This document shows, piece after piece, positions 26,081 through 38,541 of a DNA stretch of 64,000 nt. Location of the stretch: positions 2,914,001-2,978,000 of the forward strand of contig JAMXSV010000003.1 of the NCBI GenBank assembly GCA_027559495.1. Reading direction: 5' to 3'. The notes beneath the pieces were generated by a model. It saw only the letters and a program-made list of their open reading frames with translations. It had not been told where the DNA came from and ran no database searches. Position numbers and translations under genes: made by a program. The number at the start of each line of letters is the position of its first letter. The stretch's first letter is position 1. This DNA comes from Aurifilum marmelostoma. Lineage: Eukaryota; Ascomycota; Sordariomycetes; Diaporthales; Cryphonectriaceae.

Positions 26081-27640
26081 TCATCCCTGTGTTCCGAGAC
26101 CGTGCTTCCTCTCGTCAGTAAAGGAACCACCACCATCACCGCCGGGCGTCTTGCTGTCCGGCTTGAGATTATACGTCCCATGCAGCATGGGCAGCGCCCT
26201 GGCAAAAGCATCCCCCAGCGTCCAATTCTCAGCCTTGCGCAGGTGCCTCTCGAAGACGGGGTTGATCATCAGCTCGTCGGTCTCGGAGGGGCCCTGGAGC
26301 AGGGTGTCGGTGTCCTCGTAGGGCCAGTTCAGGCTTAGTGTGGTCGTGTAGGGGATAAAGAAGTGCTCAAATGGAAAATTATCCGGCGGTGCATAATCTT
26401 GAATGAGACGCTCACGCATGGCGGGGAAGGGGAGATGATCCAGCCAGGCAGCATGGGGGCTGTACAGCTGGCAGGGCAACGGGCGCATGAAATCAGGGAG
26501 GCGGTCGTAGTTGTCCTGAGAAGGGTCGATCTGCCAGCGCATGGTGAGGAACATGAGGTAGAGCACAGCGACGCGCTCGGGCAGCTGGCTGATGTTGGGA
26601 AATGTGTTGAGGATGTCGATGAAGACCTTGGACAGCGGGTGGGCTTCCCTCATGGGGTTCAGCAGGGATGATATGTTGGGCCAGCGAGGCCCGATGATCT
26701 CGTGCGAGGGAAACCCCTCGGCCGCGCGCTGCCGCCGCTCGCGGAGGAACTCTAGAAGGAGGCCGTCGAGGGTGCAGGTCGGCTCGCAGTTCTTGATGGG
26801 TGTCGAGTGGTGGTTATTCGACAGGGAGGGATCTATGGTGCCCTGTAGGGCTGGGTCGATGGCGCTCTGCAATGCGCTATCGTTACGTGCCGAGACCATG
26901 TACTGCTGCTGGTGCTGGTCAGCCATGCCCATCTGTGGAGGTGGTGGCTGGCGATACCCTGCAGGCTGACATATCGCCGCCTCACCACCTCCAGACATGT
27001 CCTGGGCTCCGTTGGCAGGGCCCTTACCCTGGTCGAGCAGAAAGCCGAGGCCGAGTCTTTCCGAGCCCAACTCCAAGCCATGAGCAAGCTCGTGCCGCTG
27101 CTGGCTCAGCTGTGCCCTGTATGCCGGGGGCGGAGGTGCAGCAGGGCCACCACTGCTGGTGGACGCGCCCGAGTTCCACTGGGCATAAGGGTCGACAGAC
27201 GTTGGCGGTGACGCTACACTAGACGGCGTCGATATGTTGTTGTTGACGCTTGCAGCGGCAGCGGCAGCGGCAGGCGCGGCATGATTAGGGCCCGGGGTGG
27301 CTGTCGTGGGAGGCATGAAGGACTGGCCTGGCGAGGGCATGACTGGATGCCCCGAGGACGACTGCGTGATAATGGGATTGATCTGTGCCACGATCGAGGC
27401 CAGCCGCCGCTTGATGTCGGCATTCTCGGCCTCGACCGCCTCCTTGGCCCGGAGAGCAGCCTGCAGTTCCTGATAGGGCTGCTGTGAGGTGAGCTCGCGG
27501 ATCCTCCTCTCAAGGGTTTCTATTGTGAGTTTTGTCCGAGAGCGGATGGCTCTCTGTGCTTCACGATCTATTTGCGCGATTGTTAGCCAGTCATGCAATG
27601 CTATAGCATGCCATGCCACGTGTAACCCATTTTCTGTTCT

Positions 27641-27673
<33 letters not shown>

Positions 27674-27950
27674 AGAAACCCTGTGACATACCATTGGCAC
27701 GTTTCTTGGCCAGCTGCTCTGGGGTAAGGTTGGCGACACCCCTTGAGCCAGGCGCAGCTTTTCTCTTCTTGGACTCGGGTCCCATTGGCGAGCCAGGCGT
27801 TGAGTGCTGCGCGGATTCGCCGCCATTCATAGTCGGAGCGGTGCTCACCTCGATGGCAGACAGCTCCCTCTTGACCCCGGGCGTGGCGCTGCGGCTGCCT
27901 GGGGACCGGCTCGCTGGAGATGCGGCTGTGATCGAGTCTCTGGTGGGCAT
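26081..27950 (-). CDS. bZIP transcription factor with DUF3425 domain
   Basis: Nuclear DNA-binding regulator of the large fungal bZIP/DUF3425 class. Exons on the minus strand are 27950-27692 and 27567-26081 (581 residues). The basic region is split by the intron: KKRAN before it and DREAQRAIRSRTK after, giving the fungal NxxAQRxxRxR pattern, followed by a short leucine-zipper-like coiled coil (ETLERRIRELTSQQPYQEL). A long Ala/Pro/Gln/Ser-rich middle follows. The C-terminal DUF3425 module has blocks LNPMREAHPLSKVFIDIL, VAVLYLMFLTMRWQI and NWPYEDTDTLLQ, ending around ENWTLGDAFARALPML. The start MPTRDSITAASP is preferred. The frame is open upstream to another ATG at 28037, so an N-terminal extension is possible. 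Targets cannot be inferred. Confidence 0.9.
27642..27671. repeat. A30 homopolymer inside the bZIP intron
   Basis: Thirty consecutive A on the plus strand (T30 in the transcript) within the 124-base intron 27568-27691 that splits the basic region. Its length is likely to vary or be miscounted. Confidence 0.9.
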
Positions 27951-29805
27951 GTCCTCGAGACCGTAACAGTGTGAAAATAAGGTTCGATGGCGTCGCCCTG
28001 TCCGTGCCTGTGTGCTTGGGACCCCTTCCTCCTCCAACCCGAGTCCCAGACCTGATAATTACTGGGACCCCCCCACCCCCTTATCTCTTCCTCTTCTCTT
28101 CTTTTTGTGTGTTCAGTCGCTCGTGTTCGACTGGCAGTGATCCTGTTCACGGACCTCTCTTCGACGTGGCCTCTTTCTGTTGCTCTCTCCCTCCAGTAGG
28201 GAAATAAATTACTCCTTCTTTCTCCTCCTCTTCAGAGCGCACACAAACACACACCACGACGTTATTATGCCGTGGTCTCAGACCAATACAGGATGGCCCT
28301 AAGCCGTACTGCAAACAGCAGAATAGCAATCAGCAGAGGACTTGGTTGCGTGGTTCTCTCACACACAGCCTCTCTTTCCTTTTGAAATAATTTGTCGTGG
28401 GCTTCTCCAAAACTAGGAGACACTGCAGGAGCAACCCCAAGAATCGTCAACAATAGCCAAGGAAAAAAAAGACAAAAAAAGGGAAAGAGCGACAAGGGTG
28501 CCTTCCGTTTCTGGACGAACAGGCTGGGTGTTGTGACCTGCGTTGAATTGTCTCCGCCCAATTTCCATTATTGATCAGATCCTGGGCTCGGCAAGATCTC
28601 GATTAAGAAAAAACAAAAAAAAAGGACAGGGGAAGGAAGAAACATGACCGAATTCAAAAAAGTGACATACCAGCTGCAAGCTGATGCAAGAGAGCACGCT
28701 CGGGAACACGAGCGTGTGAGAGACAGAGAGAGGCCGACAGGATTTTATTCCCGTTGCTGTACCTTGGACATTCGAGGGAATTGTTGGTGTCGGTCCTGGG
28801 CGAGGTGCGTAGGTACATGCATGCATGTGTGTGTGTGTGTATGTATGAGAGAGTCAGGCTTTGTGTTACTGTTGTATGTGAATAAGCTGTCGATGAGACT
28901 CAAAAGCGGGTTGTGAGCAAACAATTGAAAAAGTGAAATGAATCAGGAAAATGATATACAATTGAGGAAGAGAAGCCTCACTTCGAGTCAGAAATTTTTT
29001 TCCCTCTTCTTCGACAGCTGCTGAGATGAACGGGCCTTGAAAACTAACCGAAAACGAGAGACTGAGAGAAGAACGGGGGAAGGGAAGAAAATAAAATTAA
29101 AAAAAATAGCCAAGGGTTAAAAAAAAATCATCTCCCAAGTCCACTCCCTCTCCTCCCCAAAAATGGTAGAGCGGTTGAATCTCGCTTGAGGTCAGGGTTC
29201 TTGCTTGCTCTCAGGACCTATCATCGCACTATACCGTGGTCACGTTGGGGCCCGGGTATAATGTACTATATGTACTGTGATGACCACAATTTAGGGGGGT
29301 TTTGGAGGGGGCCCTGAACCTCAGAGAAGCACCATGACCTCACTGGTGCAGCGCTGAAGGATGGACCCTGCTCCACAGTATGCTATGTTGTAGTAGTAGT
29401 ACCTGCTAGCAGCAAGCTGTCGCCAATATACCCCAGACAAAGAAATCACCGTGACACTATGCTTCCCCTAAGCTTTTTCCGTATTGTTTGTGTCTTGAAA
29501 CTCTTCGTACGCCCTCACGAGTGCATATTTGTTGTCGTCGTTGTTGTTTTTTTCTCATTACAGATCAGGCGCAAATCATGCGCTCATTCATGATGACTCT
29601 TCTTCTCTACCTATTTGTGAGGCTTGCATTCAATCATGCACGTGTATGCGTAAAAAAGACTTAACCAACGCCTCGGCATTCCCCCGAATCAATTCCACCT
29701 CCCTCGCAATACACACACGCTGTGCACCATTGATAAGCTGCCTTCTTGCCTGCTGTGCCCTGAGAGAGCGACCCTGCAGGCCATCGGGGGTCCCCTTCCT
29801 TCTCA
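27951..29805. other. bZIP promoter/leader and Nic96 3' flank
   Basis: Lies between two minus-strand genes: upstream of the bZIP start and downstream of the Nic96 stop. Many T-rich and A-rich tracts and a short TG repeat near 28827-28842. No gene supported. Confidence 0.6.
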
Positions 29806-32800
29806 TCAGTCCGCCGAGGCCCTCGCCAGCGCTTCTAACAAGCTCGAGGGGAAGCGATACCTCAGGTGGCTGGTGTATGCCGTGAGGTCCTGACACATCT
29901 GCTTGAGCTGCACCTGCAGCTCCCGAGACGTGCCCTCGTTCCCGCTGTACTGTCCAGCAAGCAGCCTGTCGCGCTGCTGTGTGCAGCAGGCTACCGTCCA
30001 CATCAAGAGGTTGCCCACATTGGCCGACACCGGTTGTGGCAGTGCTGCAAACTTGGCCGCATACGCCCGGATCGTGGTGGGGTCGCCGTTCGCCGCGAGC
30101 GGGAGGATATCGAGGTTCCTGACTTGCTGTTGTCGGAGGCGGTATCATTAGTATCTTGCCATCAGACCACTAGAGCACACAAAGACACAGTATGCGAGGC
30201 CGTGCACAGGAACTATAGTACTCACATCAAGACCGGCCATCCACTGGCCACTAGCCACAAGGCTTTTGATCTGCGCCATCTCCAGCAGGACATTGCAGGC
30301 TGTGCGGTTGGCGTCTTGTATCTTGGCGCGGAACTGTCGGTCGCTCTCGTACATCTGCATCATCGTCCTCGCCAGCTCCACAGGGTCGTCAATCGCCGCG
30401 AGGCTGAGCGTGCTGCCCGGCTGGGCCGCAGCCTGATGGCCCTCCGTCCGTGGCTTGACGGGCTCCAGACGTATGGGTTCGCTTCCCGTCTCGAGGGAGA
30501 TGGCCTCGCTCACCGCCAAACTTAGAATGACCACCACAGTGTCGTACTCCTCCGCGAGATGGTACAGCAGCACGGCATCCGTCGTGCGGCCATTGTCGTT
30601 GGCGAACCGGGCTGCCTGGAGGGTGATGTTCCGGATGAGATCATTCTCCTCCTCCAGACCCAGCAGCGGGCCGCGGTTCTCAATAATGCCAGGGAGCCGC
30701 CGACCATCCGGCCGAATGTCCCCAATCAGCTTGCTGAACTCCCTGGTCTCCAGAACCAGCTCCCGCAGCGCCTCATAGCAGAGCTGCACCTGCTCTCTGC
30801 GCTTCTCCTCGCTCGGGTCGTCGTGGTTGAGGCATATGAGGACCATGTAGTCCACAGCGGCAGCAACATTTGCGGCTCTGAAGTCACGCGTGTAGTATCC
30901 CAGCATCCTGCCAAAGGCAATTTGCGGCAGGCCCTGCGTGCTGTGAGACAGCAGGTCGTTGGTCACGCCGTCCGACGCCCGAAGGAGTCCGTAGTATTCC
31001 AGCGCGATAGCAAAGTGCACCGCGTCGACATATACAAAGTTGTATAGGTAAGCAACGGCCTGCTCAAACATGCCAGACAACACCTGCATGAAGAAGAACA
31101 GCCCGAAGTTGCCCTTAGCCTCGTCGAGATTGTTCTTGGGGAAGAATTTCTGGCCAATATTCTTGATGGTATCCTGCAAATGTTCGAGACCATACACCTC
31201 ACCTGCAATCTCCACCGACCGGTCGCCCTCGCGGGCAAGATTGAACTGGAGCCAGAGCCAGTCGATAACATCGGCCTGGAAGCCCTCGAAGCTCCGGTGT
31301 GCCAGGTCGCAGCGCCCGATAATCATGTAGCAGGCAGCACGGTAAGGGTCGACAGTGTTTTCGGGGGCATTGCGGATGCGTTGGCTGTATTCCGTATTGC
31401 AGCGGTCCTGAAGCTGCCTCTTCAGCCGCCGATCCTCGGTCGAGGCGTAGCTGTTAATGAATCCAGGGAAAGATCGGTCGATAGACCTGAAGTGGTTTTG
31501 ATTATCATTGACGTATTGGACTGCCTCGGTGACGTGTCCCGACCGTAGCAGGTAGAAGATGATGGCCCAGACAAATTCCTGGTCCTCACCAGATTTGATG
31601 GACTGCAGGTCTGTAATCTCTGGAGCGAGGTGTTTGCTGAGATGCAAAAGTCGGACGTAGGCCTTGATCTTGTGCAGCACGTCGGGCCTCCCACCAAGCT
31701 GGGCTTGGTATGGGTTCTTTGCGATCTGCTGCTCGACCCCGTCCATGAACTTCTTCTCCAGGAACCTATTGGCACCGGCCAGGATGCGCTTCCGGATGGC
31801 AATCCTGTGCGGCGAGTTTGCGTCGGGGTCCAGGTACCAGCTCGCGTACTGTCGCTCGCTGGCCGTGGCATCTGCGCCAGGGGCCTCGGCGTCGGGGTTC
31901 TCGCCGACAATCTCGACCAGTGCATTGTAGGCGTCGGCAAGGTGCTCTGCGTGCTTCTCACCCGACCTTGCCGCAACATCTGCCAGTTCTTTCAGGACCG
32001 GATAAGGCAGGCCCTGTTGACGGGCGTCGTTGAGGTTGTGGACTTTGTCGGCGAGCTTGAGCTGCTTGTCGCGCGAGAAGCGGTCATCGACGCCACCGCT
32101 GCCGGCCAGAGCACCATCGCCATTCGCTGCTCCAACATCTGAGAACTGTGGCGCGTGAGAGCCGATCCTGCTGGGCGTACCAATGACAGACTTGCCGAGA
32201 CCAGATCTTCCGAAGGCGCTGCCTCTTGGGCTCGACCTGCCAGGGCTCGAAGGTCGCTGGCCCTTTCGCCTCGAGAAGCCGAACACACCAGTCTCCTTTC
32301 CGCCAGGAAGGCCTGTGTTCTGCTTGACCGTGATGCCAAAGTGCTGGTAAATCCGGTGTCGCTGCGCTTCCCACTCCATTGTTACATTGTCCTCCAGGAA
32401 CGCATCGAAGTCCTTCACAGACCGCTCTAGACCATCTGCGATCATGCTCAGAGTTGTCTTGCTCTGGAGGTTTGACAGGTATGTCTCGACATCGACCTCA
32501 CCCTGCGGGCCCGCGTGTGTAGATCGGTCCAGGCGCGACGACTGAAAGCCCAGGTCGCCCAGGTCGCGGACTGCAGAGCCAGGCTCGATGCCCGAGGCGG
32601 CGAGGAGGTAGTGTGTATTCCTGCCCACGTTGCGATCGCCGTCGGGCCTGCGAGAGCCGAGCTTCTTCAGGCGCTGTCGCAGGTCCCCCAGGCCCAGCTG
32701 CAGGGGCGGGAGGTCGTCGAGCATGGCGTCGTCGCCGTCGGCTTGTTGTCGCTTGCTCTTGGCGAGGAGGCTGTCGAAGAAGGCACCGGTCGGTGGGTTC

Positions 32801-33273
32801 GCTGCGGCGATCGAGGCATTCGCGTTGAAAGCTGTCGTGTTGTTGTTCGCCGTGCTGCCGCCGAACAGGCTCGATGCACCGGGCAGGTTGGTCGATTGCT
32901 GGCCCGCATTCATGGTAGTTCCACCAAACAGAGAGCCAGAAGGCGCAGAGGCGTTCGGTGCCGATCCAGTATTCCCAAACATACTGGTGCCAGCTGCTGC
33001 AGGTTGTGCTGTGTTGTTTGCCTGACCGAACAGTCCTCCTCCTCCTGCCGCGCCTGCTGCAGGAGTAGCAGTATTGGTGCCCACGTTGCCAAACAGGCCT
33101 CCTCCTGCAGGCTTGGCACCACCACCTAGATTGCCAAAGAGGCCTCCACCAGTGGTACCAGCAGCAGCCGTATTGCCGCCGCCGCCGCCGCCACCAAACA
33201 GGCTTCCCGTAGGCGCAGGTGTCGTGCCAGAGCTGGGAGCTCCCGAGGAGGAAACGCCCCCGAAAAGAGACAT
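29806..33273 (-). CDS. nic96: Nucleoporin Nic96 (Nup93 homologue)
   Basis: Scaffold nucleoporin of the nuclear pore inner ring; it links the Nsp1-Nup49-Nup57 channel complex to the scaffold. Exons on the minus strand are 33273-30226 and 30126-29806 (1,122 residues), similar in size to filamentous-fungal Nic96 and longer than the yeast protein. The intron uses GTGAGT and acceptor CAACAG, which keeps phase and yields QVRNLDILPLAANGDP; a CAG eight bases further on would shift the frame. Residues 1 to about 190 are Gly/Ala-rich with repeated SLFGG/GLFG units. A helix with LPPLQLGLGDLRQRLKKLG follows, then the all-helical Nup93/Nic96 domain (for example FVWAIIFYLLRSGHVTEAVQYV), ending LRYRFPSSLLEALARASAD. 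The start MSLFGG is the first ATG in frame after an upstream stop-free stretch and matches the family. Confidence 0.95.
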
Positions 33274-33799
33274 CTTGCCCGTGTTTGAAAATGAAGAGGA
33301 ACACAGGCAAGAGGAAGAAGTGTGGATATGACACGTCAAGACAACGCGTCAAGAGGGATAGGACACCTCTTTGGGTAGGTAGAGGGGACAAGGTTGGTGT
33401 TTACAGTCTGGCAGAGAAGCTGTTTGGGAGGGTTTCCAGTTCTGGGAGAAGAAATGCTAAGCTGAGGCCCCAGGGCTGCAAGGTTTAGCGGCAGGCATTT
33501 CAAAAATTTGGGGCAGGGGTTGGGAGTCACTCCAGCATGTGCAGGCCCCAACCCACAGCAGCAGCAACCTTGCACCCTGGTGTTCAGTGAGTGTTACAGT
33601 GAAAAAAATACCCACAGCACCAGCCACTAACCACGATGAAGCTCAATCCATCAATCGATCCCACACATATCTTCAACTTCATCAGATGTTGCTGTGTCCA
33701 TTGCTACCGAGATTATCCTATTGTACACGAAGTCTGCCTATTTCCTGGACAACCGCCTTCTCAAAGTAGTCGGTGTCTCCTTCTTGAGATGAATGCCTC
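33274..33799. other. Nic96 promoter / FGGY kinase 3' flank
   Basis: 526 bases between two minus-strand genes in head-to-tail order. No open frame of interest. Confidence 0.6.
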
Positions 33800-35777
33800 C
33801 TACTTCTTCTCACCATTCATGTTTCCCTGCTCGATGACAGCATCGACCTTCTTCCTGTACTCCTGCTGAGTCTTGCACTGCTCCAGAAAGACCTCATACT
33901 TGACATCCAGAAGCCTCTTCTTCCCAGCGTGGGTGTCGGCCCGCACCGTCTTGCCCGGCTTGCTCATACGGTCCATGATATCCCACAGCGGCTCCGTGCG
34001 GCCCTTGTCGTCGGCGCTGGCGGCCTTGGCCCCGAGCATCGCAGCGCCGTGGACGACGGCGGCGTTGACGTAGCGAGGGACCAGCACAGGCATGTCGCAG
34101 GCCGTGGCGATGAGGTCCATCAGGATGTCGTTCTGGCACTGGCTGCCAGACATGAAGATGCTGAGGATGTTGTGGCCCGACTTGTTCATGGCCTCGATGA
34201 TCTGGCGCGTCTGCAGGGCGATGAACTCCATCACCGAGTAGTATAGCAGGGCCAGGCCCGCCTGCGTCTTGTCGCTGCTCATTCCGATGACGGCGCCGCG
34301 CATGTTGGGATCCGCGATGGGCGATCGGTTGCCCCAGAGGTCGCCGTAGAAGAAGTAGTGGCGGGTGAGGTAGCCGATGAAGGGCGCGCCGGCCTTCTGC
34401 GCCATCTCGCGCAGGTGCTCATTCAGGAAGTCGTAGATGTTCTGGCCCAGGGCCTTTGAGCCGGCGAGGGCTTCCGAGTAGGCAGGGTGCGTCTCCAGCA
34501 TGTACTTGAGCAGCTCACCCGTCGCAGACTGTCCTCCCTCGGCCATCCAGTAGTCCGGGATGAGCACGTCTCGGTACGGGCCCCAGACGCCAGGCACGAA
34601 GACGGGGTCCTTGGACATGGCCAGGTGGCACGTCGAGGTACCAGCCACGGCCGCAAGGCGCGTGAAGGCCTGGCTCACGTCGTTCTTGGCGGTGGACTCG
34701 TCGAGGAGGTCGGGACCGAGGTGGACCTTAGCTCCCACGGTTCCGATCCAGCCCGCGTAGGCATCAATCACACCGCTTCCGACCGCGATGCCAGCGGGGA
34801 GGCCGAGCTCCCTGGCAGCCTTCTCGGAGAGCTTGCCCACGAGCTCTCCCGCGCTCAGGTAAGTGCCGTTCTGCAGGAGGTTTCAGTTAGCCAGCTGTCT
34901 CTCGACCACCGGCAGGCAATAGCCGGCACAAGGGGAAGGGCTTACCACCCCGTGGACGCCGCCTATGCGTTTGAAGTTATCCTTAACCAGCTCTCCCAGA
35001 CCAATCGTGTGGTAGAAGTCCTCCTGCCAGCCCTTGACGCTGCCATCGACGCCGACGGGCACAAAGCCCTGCTTGCACACCGTGCTGCAGTAGCTTCTCG
35101 TCTCGTTGCCGGTAGCCAGGTGCGTCAGGGCGTCGGCCAGGTCGTAGAACTTGCAGCGGTCGAAAAGCTCGGGCGGCATGTTGTTCTTCAGCCACAGGAC
35201 CTTGGGCATCTCCATCTCGACGCTCATCGTGCCGCCGACATAGCGGAGGAGGTTGTGCTTCGTCTGGTTAATCTTCTGGGTCTCCTCTAAGGGGCGGTGG
35301 TCGAGCCACAGGATCACATTTCGGTCATTGCCATCATTGGCAAAATCGGGTCCCGTCACAGGGACGGGCTCGTCGGTGTCGTGCGAGAAGACGGCGAGGG
35401 AGCAGGTTGCATCGAAGCCGATGCCCTTGATGCTGGTGGGAGGGACAAGAGAGTCCGTGACGACCTTCTGCACACAGTAGCAGACTGCATTCCATATGTC
35501 TGTGGTGGATTGTTCCTGTAGACAGAGAGATCATCAGCTTAGATCATATACACGGCGTCTTTTGCCAATCAGGTGGCACAGTGTCCCTCCTTTGATGAGG
35601 GACTGCGTGTGAGGGGGTGCGTACATAGTGTGCAGCTTCACCCTTGACTGGCTGCCACAGCTTGATGTCCTGGGCAGCCAAAGCTTTGATCTCTCCAGTG
35701 GCGTCGATGATGCAGGCCCTGGCAGAACCAGTGCCTACATCGATGCCAATGTAGTGCTCAGCGTGACTGGTAGCCAT
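33800..35777 (-). CDS. FGGY-family carbohydrate kinase (D-ribulokinase-like)
   Basis: Cytosolic sugar kinase of the FGGY family. It is closest in layout to the FGGY/YDR109C subgroup, for which D-ribulose phosphorylation has been described; the substrate here is inferred from that. Exons on the minus strand are 35777-35625, 35515-34946 and 34870-33800 (597 residues), all joined at phase 0. The N-terminal lobe opens with the phosphate-binding motif GIDVGTGSARACIID. The catalytic segment has GIGFDATCSLAVF and VILWLDHRPLEET. The C-terminal lobe has AEGGQSATGELL, GLALLYYSVMEFIALQTR and FMSGSQCQNDILMDLIA. The chosen start directly precedes the fold. An in-frame ATG further upstream would add a poorly structured extension. 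Nothing in the neighbourhood indicates a pentose pathway cluster. Confidence 0.92.
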
Positions 35778-38541
35778 TGTGAAGATGTTCCAGTCAGCTT
35801 GTTTGTTTGTCTTGGGTTGGGTTGGGTTGGGTTGTCTCGCGTCGTCCAAAATTTGTTTGGCGCGGGGTGAGGTAGGTAGAAAGGGAAGTTGGCTAGTTAC
35901 TAACTCCTCTGTTGTTGGCAAGGCAATATCAATGCTGTGTCTGGGCTGAAATGCTTCATCCATTGTGTATCAGTTGAGTGAGCGGAGGGGGGGGGGGATG
36001 GGATGGATCACGTAAGGTGGGGTCTTGTGGCTTGTGTTTGTGTGTGTGCTGATGTTTCTGATCGATTTAGTCTTTTGAGTGAGAGCTGAATACTAAGTCA
36101 GTGAGTACTTGTACTTGTGAAAGCTTGGTCAGTTCTGTTCGTCTGAAAGAAGCCTGTGTGATGTCAACTAGTTGGGCGGGAGAGTAGTAGGTAGGGCACC
36201 ACCAACACCACCACCAACAGGGAGCTCGTTTTTTTATGTGACTGGGAAAAATCACGAGTTTCCCACCACCCCCTTCTCCAACAAAACCAGTCTATGGTCC
36301 ATTTTCCCCTTTTTGAATTTGTCCCCATCTTGCACCAAGCACATACACCACACCACAGGGGCAGTCGACAAGCTTCCGATGGGGAAGGGCGGGCGCCAAA
36401 ACAATCTTGGGAGGATTCAGTCATCAGCCTTCCGTCTAGAGTCTTGATAGGATGGGGTGACGTCGAGGAATAGGCAAGGGCAGGACAGGGGTTGAAAGAC
36501 AAGGGGCGAGGTCAGCCGGCAGAGAGCTTCCTTTCCCCCACCTTTTTTTTTCTTTTGTGCCCTCTATTCACGTTGCTTGTGCTGTGGAGAGACAACTGCA
36601 CTGCACTTGCAATGAGATAGAACCTGCAAGCCTGCATCTTCTTGCCCCTCTTTTCCTCGGCTGTCAGGCAAGGGCCTGGCCTCCACAACCCGCTGCTGCA
36701 TGGGCCTTGTGACCATGGCTGCATACCTTAATGTGCTTTTTTGGGTGTGTTCTGGACTTGAGAGCTGTGGAGTAAGATGTCAGGCTATCCAACAGGAGAA
36801 GAAGGAATACGAAAGAAGAAGGAATTTGATTCTATGGGTTTCCTCGTGCCTTGCAGAGAAAAACAACAGCATACTGTGCTCGTGATACCAATCCTGAGGA
36901 CTTCTCTCCAAGGCATACCCAATCTCTCCTTGAATCCCCCCCCCCTCCCCCCCCCCCAACCTTGGGAGGTCCTCTGTCTGTCTTCTCCTTCTCCAAGTCT
37001 AAAACTTAGCCAAACGGTTTTGAACCTACTGTCCCGCCACTCAACTTATCAAGCCAGCGGTGCCGCGTCGATCCATGTAGTATCGTCAAATCACAGGCAC
37101 GTGCCTAAGAATTCCGGGCATGGCGCGTGGCGGGAAGGCTCGTGTCGCACACCGGTTCGACCGGCTTGCTCAGCTTGGTATTTCCGCGAGCCGTCCCTCT
37201 GGCCCTCCACCTCCACTAGGAGGAACAAGATCCTCGCACGGCAGCAGCATGATGGGTATAGCGGTGCTTTACCTTTGCTTTTCCATTTGTCCCCCATCAC
37301 ATCGCATCACGAGGGTGACAGTGACCCGTCAGGCCTCGTTAGCGAGGGGTGTCTGACTGCGGAAAAGGCTGCTCGCGGACAACCTTGACCCGGAACAATA
37401 GGAAAAATGTGAGACTGCTCACCATCACCAAGACCATACACCCTGTTGGGCATCAATGCTCCGGGGGAGGGAAATCTGAAGACGGCCATGGGGGCTGGTA
37501 GGTGGCGTCCCTGGGCTGCTTTTTGACTTTCGACGCTTTTCCTCCCGAAGACTCCGGAGCGAGAAGCGTGGCTCCGAGATCGCCATGTGCCGTGATCGCC
37601 TTCTGGTTCTGGCCACCTGCTCTCTCTTTCCTCTCGTGAGGCACTTGGTTGACCATCACCCTCAGCTGCGTTGTTGTTGTCTTGTGTTGGCCTGCCGTGC
37701 TTCTTGGCCAGCCTTGGCCATGGGAGGTAGTGATTCCCTCCTCAATCCTGTTCCGGCTGACTACATGTGCTCCATTTGTGCTGCAACCTCTCAGCGTTGC
37801 TTTCTCGGCGGCGTGCATGCAGCCGATCCACAGTGTGCCTAGTGGTCGCAGTGGTCTTTAGTGGTCTCAGCAGGGCTTGCCTTGGTGGGTGGGCACTTGG
37901 TGTATAACACAGTGGGCAATACAAGCCAAACGCCCTAACATATTGGAGGAGTTAGTGGCTTGACAAGACCGAATTATATTGACAGACAAGAGAGATAATT
38001 CCTAAAATGGGGATCCTAAACTCACAGATGTCAAAGACCTCGACAGAGACCAGTTTTTCCAAGTAATGAGCACCTTAAAAAGGAGTTGAAGCAGAGGAAG
38101 GCAGTGTGTAAGTGTCAGTGGGTGACAAGCATGGCCTGTAGCTGTCGGGCACTGCCCGCTTCGCTGGATCTCCTTCCCGCTTATACGCAGAGCAACCGCC
38201 CTCCCTATCGAATCTCAGCAGAAAGTGTTCAGCAATGAATAAAATATTTCGTGAGAAGCGTCAAACATGGGGAAATTGAAAATGACCCACTCGAGGTGTA
38301 GTGGTGGTCAAGATAAACCGCCGAATTGGGAGAATCTGGAGACGTCTGCCTGCAGCGACCAGTTCTCATGCCCACAGCGGTAGCAGTAACAACTTGCAAG
38401 GCCTGGAGGAAAAAGTTCAGGCGCCGTCATTCAATCGCGCACCCTGCAGGAAAGAAAAAACCACAAGAAGCAGCCGACACACAACCTCGACTACCACCAC
38501 AGCCACCACCATCGCTCGTCATCTGAACCACAACCAGCAAA
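35778..38541. other. Divergent intergenic region
   Basis: Between the FGGY kinase start (-) and the SMN start (+). A C-rich stretch around 36937-36958 and G8-G10 runs near 35985 are visible. No gene supported. Confidence 0.55.

Noticed and set aside
30559..33129. Several plus-strand frames within Nic96
   Set aside because: Shadows of the minus-strand gene; no start context, domain or splice structure.
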